Positions 1 through 7,207 of a stretch of 8,619 nucleotides of DNA are shown here, one piece after another. The first letter of the stretch is position 1. Each line of letters begins with the position of its first letter. The DNA lies in assembly GCA_003486945.1 (NCBI GenBank), contig DNFL01000401.1, forward strand, positions 1 through 8,619, given 5' to 3'. The notes under the pieces were generated by a model. The model made no database searches, was not told where the DNA came from, and saw only the letters and a list, made by a program, of their open reading frames with translations. Both the position numbers and the translations under genes were made by a program. Source of the DNA: Hyphomonas sp. (lineage in GTDB: Bacteria; Pseudomonadota; Alphaproteobacteria; Caulobacterales; Hyphomonadaceae).

Positions 1-2052
1 GCCGCGGTCGGTGAACTTGATGGCGTTGGAGACAAGGTTCAGCATCATCTGCCGGATGGCGCGGTGATCGGCATCGATATCCGGCAGGTTCTGTGCCGCG
101 TCGAGCACGAGATCGATCTCTTTCTCTTCCGCCTTGCGCCGGATCATCCGCACCGCCGCATCCACCGGATCGACCGGATCAATCGGCTGCGGCGTGATCG
201 TCATCTTGCCCGCCTCGATCTTCGCCATGTCGAGAATGTCATTGATCATGTCGAGCAGGTGCTGGCCGGAGGTGAGAATGTCGCGTGCATATTCCTTGTA
301 CGAAGGATCGCCCAGCGGACCGGACAGTTCATTCGTCATGATCTCGGAGAAGCCGATGATTGCGTTCAGCGGCGTGCGCAGCTCATGGCTCATGTTGGCG
401 AGGAAGGCAGACTTGGTGAACGCCGCGCGTTCGGCCTTGGCCTTTTCCTCGGAATATTTCTTCGTCAGTTCCTTCGCCTTGCCTTCGGAACGCTCAAGGT
501 CCAGCGCGGCGCGCTTCATGCGCTCCTTCTGCCGCGTCAGTTCTTCCTCATTGCGCACGTTCTCGCTGATATCGACACCGACCGTCAGCAGGCCGCCATC
601 CGGCGTGGAGCGCTCCACCAATTTCAGCCAGCGCCCGTTGCGCAGCGCGATCACCGTCGTGCGGCTGTCTTCGGCCGAGCGGCGTTCGGTCAGCACGGCG
701 CCTGCCCGCGCGATCATCACCGTATCGTGCCCCATGCCCGCGCGCAGCGTATCCTGCAGTCCGAAATCGAGCGCGAAGGACCGATTCCAATAGAGCAGTC
801 GCTTGCGCGAATCCCAGAGTGCGAACGGCCCGGTGAAGCCTTCAATTGCCGCGCGCAACCTGCGCTCCGCTGCGCGCACGCGGTCCTCCGCCTGCTTGCG
901 CTCGGTCACGTCCAGCATGATGCCGCCGAACACATCCTCGCCGCTCACCGGGTCCGTCGACAGGCTGCCCCGCATCTCGATCCAGCGCACCGGTACGCTG
1001 GACGTCTGGAACGTGATGTGGATCCATCCGATCGTGCGCGCCTGGCTAAACGCTTCGCGGATCCGCTTGTGCGTCTCCAACGGCGTGCGGCCGAGCAGGT
1101 CGTCCAGTGTCAGCAGCCCGTCCCGTTCCAGGCTGAGCAGGCCGGCTGCGCCCTCGCTGAAGAAGATGGCATTCGACTGGTGCGACCATTCCCAATAGCC
1201 CGCCTGCGCGCCGCGCATCACGAGACCGAGGATCCGGTCGGATTCCTGGTTGCGGGTCGATTGCACCAGCATCTCGGTCTGGCGCCGCGACAGTCGCCGC
1301 GTCACCCCGAACAGAGCCAGCGCCGGTGCCAGCACCAGCAGCGCAAGGATCGCAAGGCGCACAAGGTCTGCGCCTGAAAACAGCGGCCGCTCCGCCGTCA
1401 GGCAAAGCAGCACCGCGCTCGGCGCAACAGGAGCGCAGGCTGTGCCTGCCCGCACGCCGTCCGCACTCTTGCGGATCACCGCCGCATTGCTCTTGGCCTG
1501 CGCCGCGACATCTGCCAGCCGCGTTGGTCCGTACCCGAACTGTGCGTCGGGCGTGCGCAGCAATAGGCGTGCATTCTCCGGCTTGCTGAACACCGCCGTC
1601 ACCGGCGACAGCGCGATCAGCCGCCGCGCGCCCTGCACCGGCGCAACATAGACGAAATCCCCGTGCGAGGTGAGCGTCAGACCGGATGCGTCCGGCTCGA
1701 ACAGCGCTGCCGCAATCGCCGCATCGCCGAGACGCGACCCCGGCGGCGACTGCGCCGCATCGCTGAGCGCCACGACCGCATCAATTCCCGGCGAGCGCGC
1801 CGCCACTTCTGATGACGGCAGGCTGCGCGCACCGGCGATCGACAGGATAGCCACCCCGGACTCCGCGCGCGCCGAAACCCGCGCTGCCAGCATTCCGGCC
1901 TGCCCTTCAAGCTGCGCCATGAATGCGCGTTCGCTGACCTGATGTTCGTCCCAGGCTTTCAGGCCAAGGGCGAGGGTGAGAAGGCCGAGGATGGCGACCA
2001 CAAGGCCCCAGGTCCGGCGTCCGTCCGCGGCAATAGCAGGCTCCTCCGGCAT
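1..2052 (-). CDS. PleC/DivJ-type membrane sensor histidine kinase with two PAS domains (3' end outside window)
   Basis: Inner-membrane sensor kinase that should autophosphorylate a histidine and pass the phosphate to a response regulator. The frame is open from the window edge to 2052 (684 codons seen). Visible in order: cytoplasmic N-terminus; TM1 about residues 15-34; periplasmic segment about 36-226 with Cys206 and Cys217; TM2 about 229-250; PAS about 275-385, ending in DVTE; a second, PAS_7-like domain about 395-500, ending in DISEN; a charged coiled coil to about 545; and HisKA with phospho-acceptor His556 in SHELRTPLNA, followed by GFSEIM and INDILDMAKIEAG. The N box is reached at NLVSNAIKF (Asn676). 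The DxGxG and GTGLGL boxes lie beyond position 1. The HisKA wording and the layout resemble Caulobacter PleC/DivJ kinases, which act on DivK and PleD; orthology is inferred. I chose ATG 2052 because it keeps TM1 near the N-terminus. Its Shine-Dalgarno is weak (AAGGTG, 12 nt away). In-frame GTG 2067, TTG 2097 and GTG 2124 are alternatives; an in-frame TAG lies at 2173-2175. Confidence 0.9.
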   Translation of the reverse strand, partial: MPEEPAIAADGRRTWGLVVAILGLLTLALGLKAWDEHQVSERAFMAQLEGQAGMLAARVSARAESGVAILSIAGARSLPSSEVAARSPGIDAVVALSDAAQSPPGSRLGDAAIAAALFEPDASGLTLTSHGDFVYVAPVQGARRLIALSPVTAVFSKPENARLLLRTPDAQFGYGPTRLADVAAQAKSNAAVIRKSADGVRAGTACAPVAPSAVLLCLTAERPLFSGADLVRLAILALLVLAPALALFGVTRRLSRRQTEMLVQSTRNQESDRILGLVMRGAQAGYWEWSHQSNAIFFSEGAAGLLSLERDGLLTLDDLLGRTPLETHKRIREAFSQARTIGWIHITFQTSSVPVRWIEMRGSLSTDPVSGEDVFGGIMLDVTERKQAEDRVRAAERRLRAAIEGFTGPFALWDSRKRLLYWNRSFALDFGLQDTLRAGMGHDTVMIARAGAVLTERRSAEDSRTTVIALRNGRWLKLVERSTPDGGLLTVGVDISENVRNEEELTRQKERMKRAALDLERSEGKAKELTKKYSEEKAKAERAAFTKSAFLANMSHELRTPLNAIIGFSEIMTNELSGPLGDPSYKEYARDILTSGQHLLDMINDILDMAKIEAGKMTITPQPIDPVDPVDAAVRMIRRKAEEKEIDLVLDAAQNLPDIDADHRAIRQMMLNLVSNAIKFTDRG

Positions 2053-2198
2053 GCCGGTCGTGTTCACCTTGGGGGTGCGGAGCTTTTCTTTCGCCAAGAC
2101 CGAACTCGAAAACTGCGGGCACACCGGCCCGATTCTACGAGTGTCCGTGGGAATTGTTGCCGGATCGTTAACCTATCCGGCGGATTCGTTAACGGTTT
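2053..2198 (-). promoter_or_regulatory. Spacer between pepN and the kinase gene, probable kinase promoter region
   Basis: This 146-bp non-coding stretch lies between the pepN stop and the kinase start, both on the minus strand. It contains two GTTAAC hexamers (2167-2172 and 2188-2193) and two GANTC sites (GATTC on the plus strand at 2131-2135 and 2183-2187). In Caulobacter relatives TTAA half-sites are read by CtrA, and GANTC is methylated by CcrM and sensed by GcrA. The hexamers start 21 bp apart, not the 11 bp of a canonical CtrA box, so a CtrA assignment is inference. A weak minus-strand TTGAAA-N17-CGGATA could be a core promoter starting at the pepN stop codon. The kinase may instead be read through from pepN. 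Confidence 0.4.
2167..2193 (-). repeat. 27-bp imperfect inverted repeat just downstream of pepN
   Basis: Read on the minus strand the segment is GTTAAC, GA, ATCC, GCC, GGAT, AG, GTTAAC. The outer 6-bp and inner 4-bp arms are perfectly complementary, separated by a 2x2 internal mismatch and closed by a 3-nt loop. It begins 5 bp after the pepN stop codon. It could be a weak pepN transcript-end hairpin, although no T run follows, or a DNA operator for the kinase gene, since GTTAAC is itself palindromic. I favour neither strongly. Confidence 0.55.
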
Positions 2199-4823
2199 TC
2201 AACCGGGCGCCGACAGGGCCCGGCTGGCGATATCCATCGCATTTTCGGACAATCCGGCCTCCACGAGGCGCTTCAGGCAGGCTTCCGCCTCGCTCCGCGC
2301 CTTGGGCTCCAGCACCCGCCATTGCTCGAACGCCGTCAGCAGCCGCGCGCCGAGCGCCGGGTTCGCCTTGTCCGCCGCCAGCATCGTCGCCTCCACCGCC
2401 CGGTAGCCGGAGCCGTCCGGCGCATGGAAGGCGGCCAGGTTCTGCATCGCGAACGCGCCGACAACCGCCCGCACCCGGTTCGGGTTGCGCAGGTCGAAAT
2501 CCGGATGCGCGACGAGGCGTTTCACATCCTCCGCCGTACCGGTCGCCGCCTGCACGGAGAACCACTTGTCCATCACCAGCGGGTTCTGCTTCCACATCTC
2601 CTCGAAATGGCCCACCGCCTTCGCCTTGCCGCCGCCCTTGGTGAACATCAGCGCCCGCAGCGTCGACAGCCGCTCCGTCATGTTCGGCGCGCTGTCATAC
2701 AGCCGCGCGAGGATCGCTTCCGCCTGCGGATCAGCCGACGCGCCCAGAAGCGCGATGAACGCATTGCGCAGTGCCCGCACCGAGGCCTGCTCCGCCCCCG
2801 GATGATAGGGCGCCGGGGCCGGTTTCGCCAGCGTCTCGCCAATCGTCTGCGCCAACTCTGCGCCCAGCGCCGCCTGCAGCTTCGCCCGCGCCGCCGCCAG
2901 CGCCACGGGGTCTGCCGGCTGGCGCTCGAGGAACAGCTCGCCCACTTCCGGCAACCGCGTCAGCAACGCCGCAAAGGCCGGATCGGCAAGGGCGCCCTTC
3001 ACCGCGCCGGCAATCGCGCCGACAAGCGCCTCATCCGGCTTCGCCTGGCTGCCATCCGACAGGGCGAGGATTTCCTCCTTCACCAGCGTCTGCAGCCCGT
3101 CCCATGTGTTGAACGCATCCGTCTCCGCACGCACCAGTGCCAGGCGCTCATCGCGCGTCAGCGACCGCGACACCCGCACCGGCGCCGAGAAATCCCGGTT
3201 CACCGAAAACAGCGGGCGAGGGCTGCCCGCCTTCAGGCGCAGCTCCAGCGTACCCGAGGCAGCGTCAAGCACATGCAGGAACGGCGCGGCCTCGCGGCCT
3301 TCCGCCGCCACATGCCCGCCCTTGCCGTCCAGCAAGGCGCACATCAGCGGCACTGGCACCGCCTGCTTCACCGGCTGTCCCGGCGTCGGCGGCGTCGCCT
3401 GTGCGAAACTCACCCGCAGCGTCGCCGTCTCCGCATCCCAGCTCTCGCGGACCGTCACCTCCGGCGTGCCCGCCTGCGCATACCAGCGCCGGAACGCGGA
3501 AAAATCCTTCCCCGTAACCGCTTCGAAACAGGCGTAGAAATCCTCGATCGTCACCGCCTGCCCGTCATGGCGCTCGAAATAGAGGTCCATGCCTTCACGG
3601 TATTTCTCCGGGCCGATCATCCGGCGCAGCATGCCGATCAGTTCGGAACCCTTCTCGTACACAGTTGCCGTGTACAGATTATCGATGGCGCCATACACGT
3701 CCGGCCGCACAGAATGCGCCAGTGGCCCGGCATCCTCGGCAAACTGGCGCGCGCGCAGCTTGATCACATCCTTGATGCGCTGCACCGGGCGCGAACGCAT
3801 GTCGGCAGAGAAATTCTGATCGCGGAAAACCGTCAGGCCTTCCTTCAGGCACAGCTGGAACCAGTCCCGGCAGGTGATCCGGTTACCGGTCCAGTTATGG
3901 AAATACTCGTGCGCCACTATCGACTCGATGGCCTCGAAATCGAAATCCGTCGCGGTGTCTTCATCCGCCAGCACATAGGCCGAGTTGAAGATGTTGAGGC
4001 CCTTGTTCTCCATCGCGCCGAAATTGAAGTCGCGCACGGCGACGATGTTGAACACGCCGAGATCATATTCCCGGCCATACACTTCCTCATCCCAGCGCAT
4101 CGACCGCTTCAGCGAATCCATCGCCCAGGCCGCGCGCGGCGCGTCGCCCTTGTCGACATGAATGCCAAGATCAACCTTGTGGCCGGACATCGTCGTGAAC
4201 GTATCGCGCAGCACGTCATAGTCGCCCGCGCACAGCGCAAACAGGTAGGCCGGTTTCTTGTGCGGATCGACCCATTCGGCAAAATGGCGCCCGCCCGGCA
4301 ACTCGCCCGCTTCGCCCGGCGTGCCATTGGAGAGAAGGATCGGAAACGCCGCCTTCGGCCCTTCCATCCGCACCCGGAAGGAACTCATCACATCCGGGCG
4401 GTCAGGATAATAGGTGATCCGGCGAAAGCCTTCCGCCTCGCACTGCGTGCACAGCCGCCCGCCGGAAAGGTAAAGTCCTGACAGAGCCGTGTTCGACGCC
4501 GGCGAAATCTCCACCTCGGTTTCGAGAACAAACGGCCCCGCCGGAGGCGCCAGCAGCGTCAGCCCGCGCGCGTCCACTTCAAAGTCCGCCGGATCCAGCG
4601 GCGCCGCTTTCCCGCCGCCTTCGCCAATCGCGATGTAATTGAGATGCAGCGCCTCACCGTCCAGCCGCATCGGGCCCTTGCCCTTCGGCGTCACCGACAG
4701 GCGCGCCCGCACAGTCGTCTTCTGCGCGCCAAGATCAAAGGAAAGGTCCACCGCATCAATGCTGAAAGGATAGGGAACATAGTCCTTCAGTTTCACTGCC
4801 ACTGGCGTATCGGTCCGCATCAT
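2199..4823 (-). CDS. pepN: Aminopeptidase N (M1 family zinc metalloprotease)
   Basis: Cytoplasmic aminopeptidase that removes N-terminal residues from peptides in the late steps of protein turnover. At 874 residues it matches the roughly 870 of E. coli PepN. The GAMEN substrate-binding motif is at 269-273. The zinc site is HEYFH (His305, His309, with catalytic Glu306) plus Glu328, giving the gluzincin spacing HExxH-x18-E. Tyr389 sits where the transition-state-stabilising Tyr381 of E. coli PepN falls, given the constant 8-residue offset. The N-terminal beta domain opens in the usual way (KLKDYVPYPF), and the C-terminal helical domain runs to the stop at 2199-2201. There is no signal peptide. 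ATG 4823 is supported by GGAG at 4829-4832, 5 nt upstream; a second ATG follows directly at 4820. All key residues are present and the gene is intact. It diverges from the VanZ-family gene across a 115-bp spacer. The kinase gene follows on the same strand. Confidence 0.97.
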   Translation of the reverse strand: MMRTDTPVAVKLKDYVPYPFSIDAVDLSFDLGAQKTTVRARLSVTPKGKGPMRLDGEALHLNYIAIGEGGGKAAPLDPADFEVDARGLTLLAPPAGPFVLETEVEISPASNTALSGLYLSGGRLCTQCEAEGFRRITYYPDRPDVMSSFRVRMEGPKAAFPILLSNGTPGEAGELPGGRHFAEWVDPHKKPAYLFALCAGDYDVLRDTFTTMSGHKVDLGIHVDKGDAPRAAWAMDSLKRSMRWDEEVYGREYDLGVFNIVAVRDFNFGAMENKGLNIFNSAYVLADEDTATDFDFEAIESIVAHEYFHNWTGNRITCRDWFQLCLKEGLTVFRDQNFSADMRSRPVQRIKDVIKLRARQFAEDAGPLAHSVRPDVYGAIDNLYTATVYEKGSELIGMLRRMIGPEKYREGMDLYFERHDGQAVTIEDFYACFEAVTGKDFSAFRRWYAQAGTPEVTVRESWDAETATLRVSFAQATPPTPGQPVKQAVPVPLMCALLDGKGGHVAAEGREAAPFLHVLDAASGTLELRLKAGSPRPLFSVNRDFSAPVRVSRSLTRDERLALVRAETDAFNTWDGLQTLVKEEILALSDGSQAKPDEALVGAIAGAVKGALADPAFAALLTRLPEVGELFLERQPADPVALAAARAKLQAALGAELAQTIGETLAKPAPAPYHPGAEQASVRALRNAFIALLGASADPQAEAILARLYDSAPNMTERLSTLRALMFTKGGGKAKAVGHFEEMWKQNPLVMDKWFSVQAATGTAEDVKRLVAHPDFDLRNPNRVRAVVGAFAMQNLAAFHAPDGSGYRAVEATMLAADKANPALGARLLTAFEQWRVLEPKARSEAEACLKRLVEAGLSENAMDIASRALSAPG

Positions 4824-4938
4824 CCGGGCTCCATGGATCAGGGTTCAGTCTGCAAACGGGTAGTCCCCAGCCATATAAGGGGCCGGGCGGGCCGTCGAGA
4901 GATGTTGTCCCCCGCAAATCGCAGTGGCAAAGGGGCAC
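4824..4938. promoter_or_regulatory. Divergent promoter region between pepN and the VanZ-family gene
   Basis: This short spacer must hold start signals for both divergent genes. The only AT-rich core in otherwise GC-rich sequence is CATATAAGG around 4872-4880, which reads as TATAAG on the plus strand and TTATAT on the minus strand, so one -10 element or two overlapping ones could sit here. On the plus strand CTGCAA lies 18 nt upstream of TATAAG as a poor -35. The minus strand has no good -35. The call rests on position and composition only. Confidence 0.35.
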
Positions 4939-5307
4939 ATGGATTCCGCCCGCCTGCCATACCCGCCGCATATCCGCCGCGCCGCTTCAGTGATCGCCGC
5001 CCTGCTAGCCGTGCTGATCGCTTACTTTTCACTGGTCCCGCCCGGCGAAACGCCCGCCCCGCAGATCTCCGACAAGATCCGCCATTTCGGCGCTTACGTG
5101 ATGCTGGCTATCCCCGCCGCCATGTGGCTCGCCCCGCGACGCATCGCGCCGGCCGTCATTGTTGCTGCCTGGGGTATCGTCCTGGAAATCGCGCAGGGTC
5201 TCGCCGGCACAGGCCGCGAAGCGTCCATCGGCGACGCACTCGCGAACACGGCGGGCGCGTGCGCAGGCGTGTTCTTTATTTGGATGGTGGCGCGCCGGCG
5301 GCGCTGA
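4939..5307 (+). CDS. VanZ-family small integral membrane protein
   Basis: A 122-residue hydrophobic protein with about four membrane segments (roughly 15-33, 48-65, 68-87 and 98-118). The VanZ-family pattern is clear: DKIRHF at 45-50 before TM2, EIAQGL at 83-88 at the end of TM3, then Arg93, Asp99 and Asn103 in the loop and start of TM4. VanZ itself gives low-level teicoplanin resistance by an unclear mechanism. Most chromosomal homologues in Gram-negative bacteria have no assigned role, so no resistance function is claimed. ATG 4939 is preferred because AAAGGGG lies just upstream at 4929-4935. An in-frame GTG at 4924 would add five residues but has no visible ribosome site. The stop TGA (5305-5307) abuts the stop codon of the convergent gene directly. 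Confidence 0.85.
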   Translation: MDSARLPYPPHIRRAASVIAALLAVLIAYFSLVPPGETPAPQISDKIRHFGAYVMLAIPAAMWLAPRRIAPAVIVAAWGIVLEIAQGLAGTGREASIGDALANTAGACAGVFFIWMVARRRR

Positions 5308-5883
5308 TTACTCGGCCGCGACCGCCGCTTCGTCCTCAAGCCGGTAGACATGCCGCATGATTGCCGCGCAGTGCTGGGCCACAGGCTTCAGCTCCGCCGG
5401 CAGGTCGTCCGGATTGTTCAGGGCATATTCCGCCACACGCCGGGCAATCTGCATCAGGTCCGGCGTATGCACGATCATCCGCGCCTGGTGCTCGATACGT
5501 GCTGGGTCGCGGTCATACTCCGTGCCCGAAACGCGCCAACCGCTCGTGCCGGTCTCATCGGTCGCCACGACCGGGAACGTGCTCGGGCCGGCATTCACAG
5601 CGCTATACTCCACCGGACGCCATTTGATCGCGCGCCGGTCGATATGCCAGTGCTCCAGCATCAGGTCTTCGTCTTCATCCTCGACGCGGAACTGGCTGTG
5701 CATCGATTGCTCGGACACCAGCTCATGCGCCTGGAACGGACGGCCCAGCCCGCAGTCATAAGACACGCGCAGTGGCTCTTCGACATCTTTCACCCAATGC
5801 GGCACGACCGTCTCGATCACCGCCCAGGTGCCGACCGGCTTCACGAACACGCGTTGCGACTTGTGGAACAGGGCCTTGGCCAT
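5308..5883 (-). CDS. Conserved hypothetical protein, 191 aa
   Basis: I do not recognise a named family; the sequence resembles uncharacterised proteins of Caulobacterales from memory only. It is soluble, with no signal peptide or membrane segment. Residues about 8-55 (QRVFVKPVGTWAVIE, EEPLRVSYDCGLGRPF, AHEL) alternate hydrophobic and basic residues in short strands, like a small SH3- or KOW-like barrel. A very acidic stretch, EDEDED, is at 68-73. Residues about 75-125 hold a Trp/Arg-rich part (EHWHIDRRAIKWRP, SGWRVSGTEYDRD). Residues about 133-185 look helical, with Cys172. ATG 5883 has a strong GAGGAG ribosome site 7 nt upstream (5891-5897). A barrel plus helical tail could suit nucleic-acid or protein binding, but that is a guess. 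It is convergent with the VanZ-family gene and divergent from the acyl-CoA dehydrogenase gene. Confidence 0.8.
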   Translation of the reverse strand: MAKALFHKSQRVFVKPVGTWAVIETVVPHWVKDVEEPLRVSYDCGLGRPFQAHELVSEQSMHSQFRVEDEDEDLMLEHWHIDRRAIKWRPVEYSAVNAGPSTFPVVATDETGTSGWRVSGTEYDRDPARIEHQARMIVHTPDLMQIARRVAEYALNNPDDLPAELKPVAQHCAAIMRHVYRLEDEAAVAAE

Positions 5884-6091
5884 GTGTGCGTCTCCTCACG
5901 AACCGCCAACATTCGCACAGGAGTATGGGGGAGCGGTGAATCGAACCGTTGAAATTCGACAGATTAACCCTGCCTGACGTAGCGCCATTTCCGCTGGGTC
6001 ACGGCTTTCCGCGCGCGTAAAGCGCGCTATTCTTCCCCCATCCGCGATAAATCTAACGAACGCCTTCGGGCGATGGGGAGCCAGACGCGCC
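5884..6091. promoter_or_regulatory. Divergent promoter region between the 191-aa protein and acyl-CoA dehydrogenase 1
   Basis: This 208-bp non-coding spacer must carry start signals for both flanking genes. It contains a GANTC site (GAATC, 5938-5942), a TTAACC hexamer (5964-5969), a GC hairpin at 6011-6027, and an AT-rich GATAAATC around 6046-6053 that could be a -10 for the plus-strand gene. I found no convincing -35/-10 pair on either strand. The plus-strand ribosome site is GGGGAG at 6075-6080, 11 nt before ATG 6092, which is rather distant. No tRNA, small-RNA signature or small ORF stands out. Confidence 0.4.
6011..6027. repeat. GC-rich perfect hairpin in the dehydrogenase leader region
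   Basis: GCGCGC, a 5-nt spacer GTAAA, then GCGCGC form a perfect 6-bp stem. On the plus strand it is followed by TATTCTTCC, only mildly T-rich. It lies 65 bp upstream of ATG 6092. It could be an upstream attenuator or a weak terminator of stray transcription, or chance in GC-rich DNA, since alternating GC runs are self-complementary. Confidence 0.3.
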
Positions 6092-7207
6092 ATGAACTTC
6101 GATTTCTCTGAAGACCAGAAATACCTTGCCGGCGAAGCCCGCAAATTCCTCGATGCCGAAAGCCCCACCTCGGAAGTCCGCAAGGTGCTGAACGATGATG
6201 CGGTGCCCTATCACAAGGCGCTCTGGAAGAAGGTCGCCGAAATGGGCTGGCTCGGCACCACGATCCCGGAAGAACATGGCGGCCTCGGCCTCGGCATGCT
6301 GGAAATGTGCGTGCTCGCCGAAGAAATGGGCCGCGCAATCGCGCCCGTGCCCTTCGCCTCCACCGCCTACTACCTCACCGAAGCGCTGAAGCTTGCCGGC
6401 AGCGAGGCCCAGAAGGCCGCCCTCCTGCCGCAGATCGCCGCCGGCGACATCATCGGCGCCTGGGCCGCCTCCGAAGGCCCCGGCCATCCGACTGCCGCCA
6501 CCTTGAAAACCACCTTTGACGGCAAGGCCCTCACCGGCACCAAGATCCCCGTCACTGACGGCGACGTCGCCACCCATGCCGTTGTCCTCGCGAAAGAAGG
6601 CAAAGGCGCCTCGCTCGTCCTCGTCGATCTCTCTGGCAAGGGCGTCACCCGCAAGACCGTGCAGACCCTCGACCCCACCCGCAGCCATGCCGAAATCACC
6701 TTCGACGGCGCCGCCGCCGAACGCCTAGGCGGCAAAGGCGAGGGCGAAGCGCTTACCGCCGCCCTGCTCGACCGGGTCGCCGTCCTCCTCGCCTTCGAAC
6801 AGATCGGCGGCGCCACCCGCTGCCTCGAAATGGCAAACGAGTATGCCAAGAACCGCTACGCCTTCGGCCGCCCGATCGGCGGCAACCAGGCGATCAAGCA
6901 CAAGCTCGCCGACATGTATGTGAAGAACGAGGTCGCCCGTTCCAACGCCTATTACGGCGCCTGGGCGCTCTCCACCGGCGCTCCGGAACTGCCCGAAGCC
7001 GCCGCCGCCGCGCGCGTCGCCGCTTCGGAAGCCTTCTGGTTCGCCTCGAAGGAAAACATCCAGACGCATGGCGGCATGGGCTTCACCTGGGAAGTCGACT
7101 GCCACCTCTTCTACCGCCGCTCGAAACTCCTGTCGGTTCAGGCCGGCTCGCCGAAGGTCTGGAAAGAGAAACTGGTGCGCGCACTCGAGGCGAAGAATGC
7201 AGCTTGA
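6092..7207 (+). CDS. Acyl-CoA dehydrogenase family protein, divergent active site
   Basis: A 371-residue flavoprotein homologue of enzymes that make the alpha-beta double bond in acyl-CoA beta-oxidation. The N-terminal helical domain is typical (MNFDFSEDQK, and PEEHGGLGLG at 59-68). The C-terminal FAD/dimer region has RYAFGRPIGGNQAIKHKLADM spanning 255-275 and QTHGGMGFTWE at 324-334. Two usual motifs are degenerate. The middle-domain TEP-x-x-GSD flavin/substrate motif is replaced by WAASEGPGHPTAAT (124-137). Where most members have IYEGT near the C-terminus, this protein reads SVQAGS (348-353), so Ala351 appears to occupy the catalytic Glu position by eye alignment. Such degeneracy is known in subunits of heteromeric steroid-side-chain dehydrogenases (FadE28/FadE29, or ChsE1/ChsE2, type). 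The base could instead lie on helix G, as in isovaleryl-CoA dehydrogenase. The likely partner starts at 8020. Substrate is unknown. Confidence 0.9.
   Translation: MNFDFSEDQKYLAGEARKFLDAESPTSEVRKVLNDDAVPYHKALWKKVAEMGWLGTTIPEEHGGLGLGMLEMCVLAEEMGRAIAPVPFASTAYYLTEALKLAGSEAQKAALLPQIAAGDIIGAWAASEGPGHPTAATLKTTFDGKALTGTKIPVTDGDVATHAVVLAKEGKGASLVLVDLSGKGVTRKTVQTLDPTRSHAEITFDGAAAERLGGKGEGEALTAALLDRVAVLLAFEQIGGATRCLEMANEYAKNRYAFGRPIGGNQAIKHKLADMYVKNEVARSNAYYGAWALSTGAPELPEAAAAARVAASEAFWFASKENIQTHGGMGFTWEVDCHLFYRRSKLLSVQAGSPKVWKEKLVRALEAKNAA

Noticed and set aside
64..1377. A 437-codon open frame on the plus strand antisense to the histidine kinase
   Set aside because: Composition is Arg/His/Gln/Ala-rich with no domain, and the minus-strand frame gives PAS, HisKA and N-box motifs without interruption.
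2322..4481. A 719-codon open frame on the plus strand antisense to pepN
   Set aside because: It is very rich in Arg, His, Pro and Ala with no recognisable domain, and it mirrors pepN, whose catalytic motifs are unmistakable. Long antisense frames are expected in GC-rich genes.
4939..5307. Glycopeptide resistance gene because of the VanZ family
   Set aside because: Only VanZ-family membership is visible. There are no vanHAX-type or regulator genes nearby, and isolated VanZ-like proteins are widespread in Gram-negative bacteria without a resistance role.
5920..5970. Possible tRNA or tmRNA fragment, because the minus strand shows GGTTCGATTC, resembling a T-loop
   Set aside because: The flanking bases do not form the 5-bp T stem or an acceptor stem, no D or anticodon arm is present, and no tag-peptide reading frame follows on either strand.
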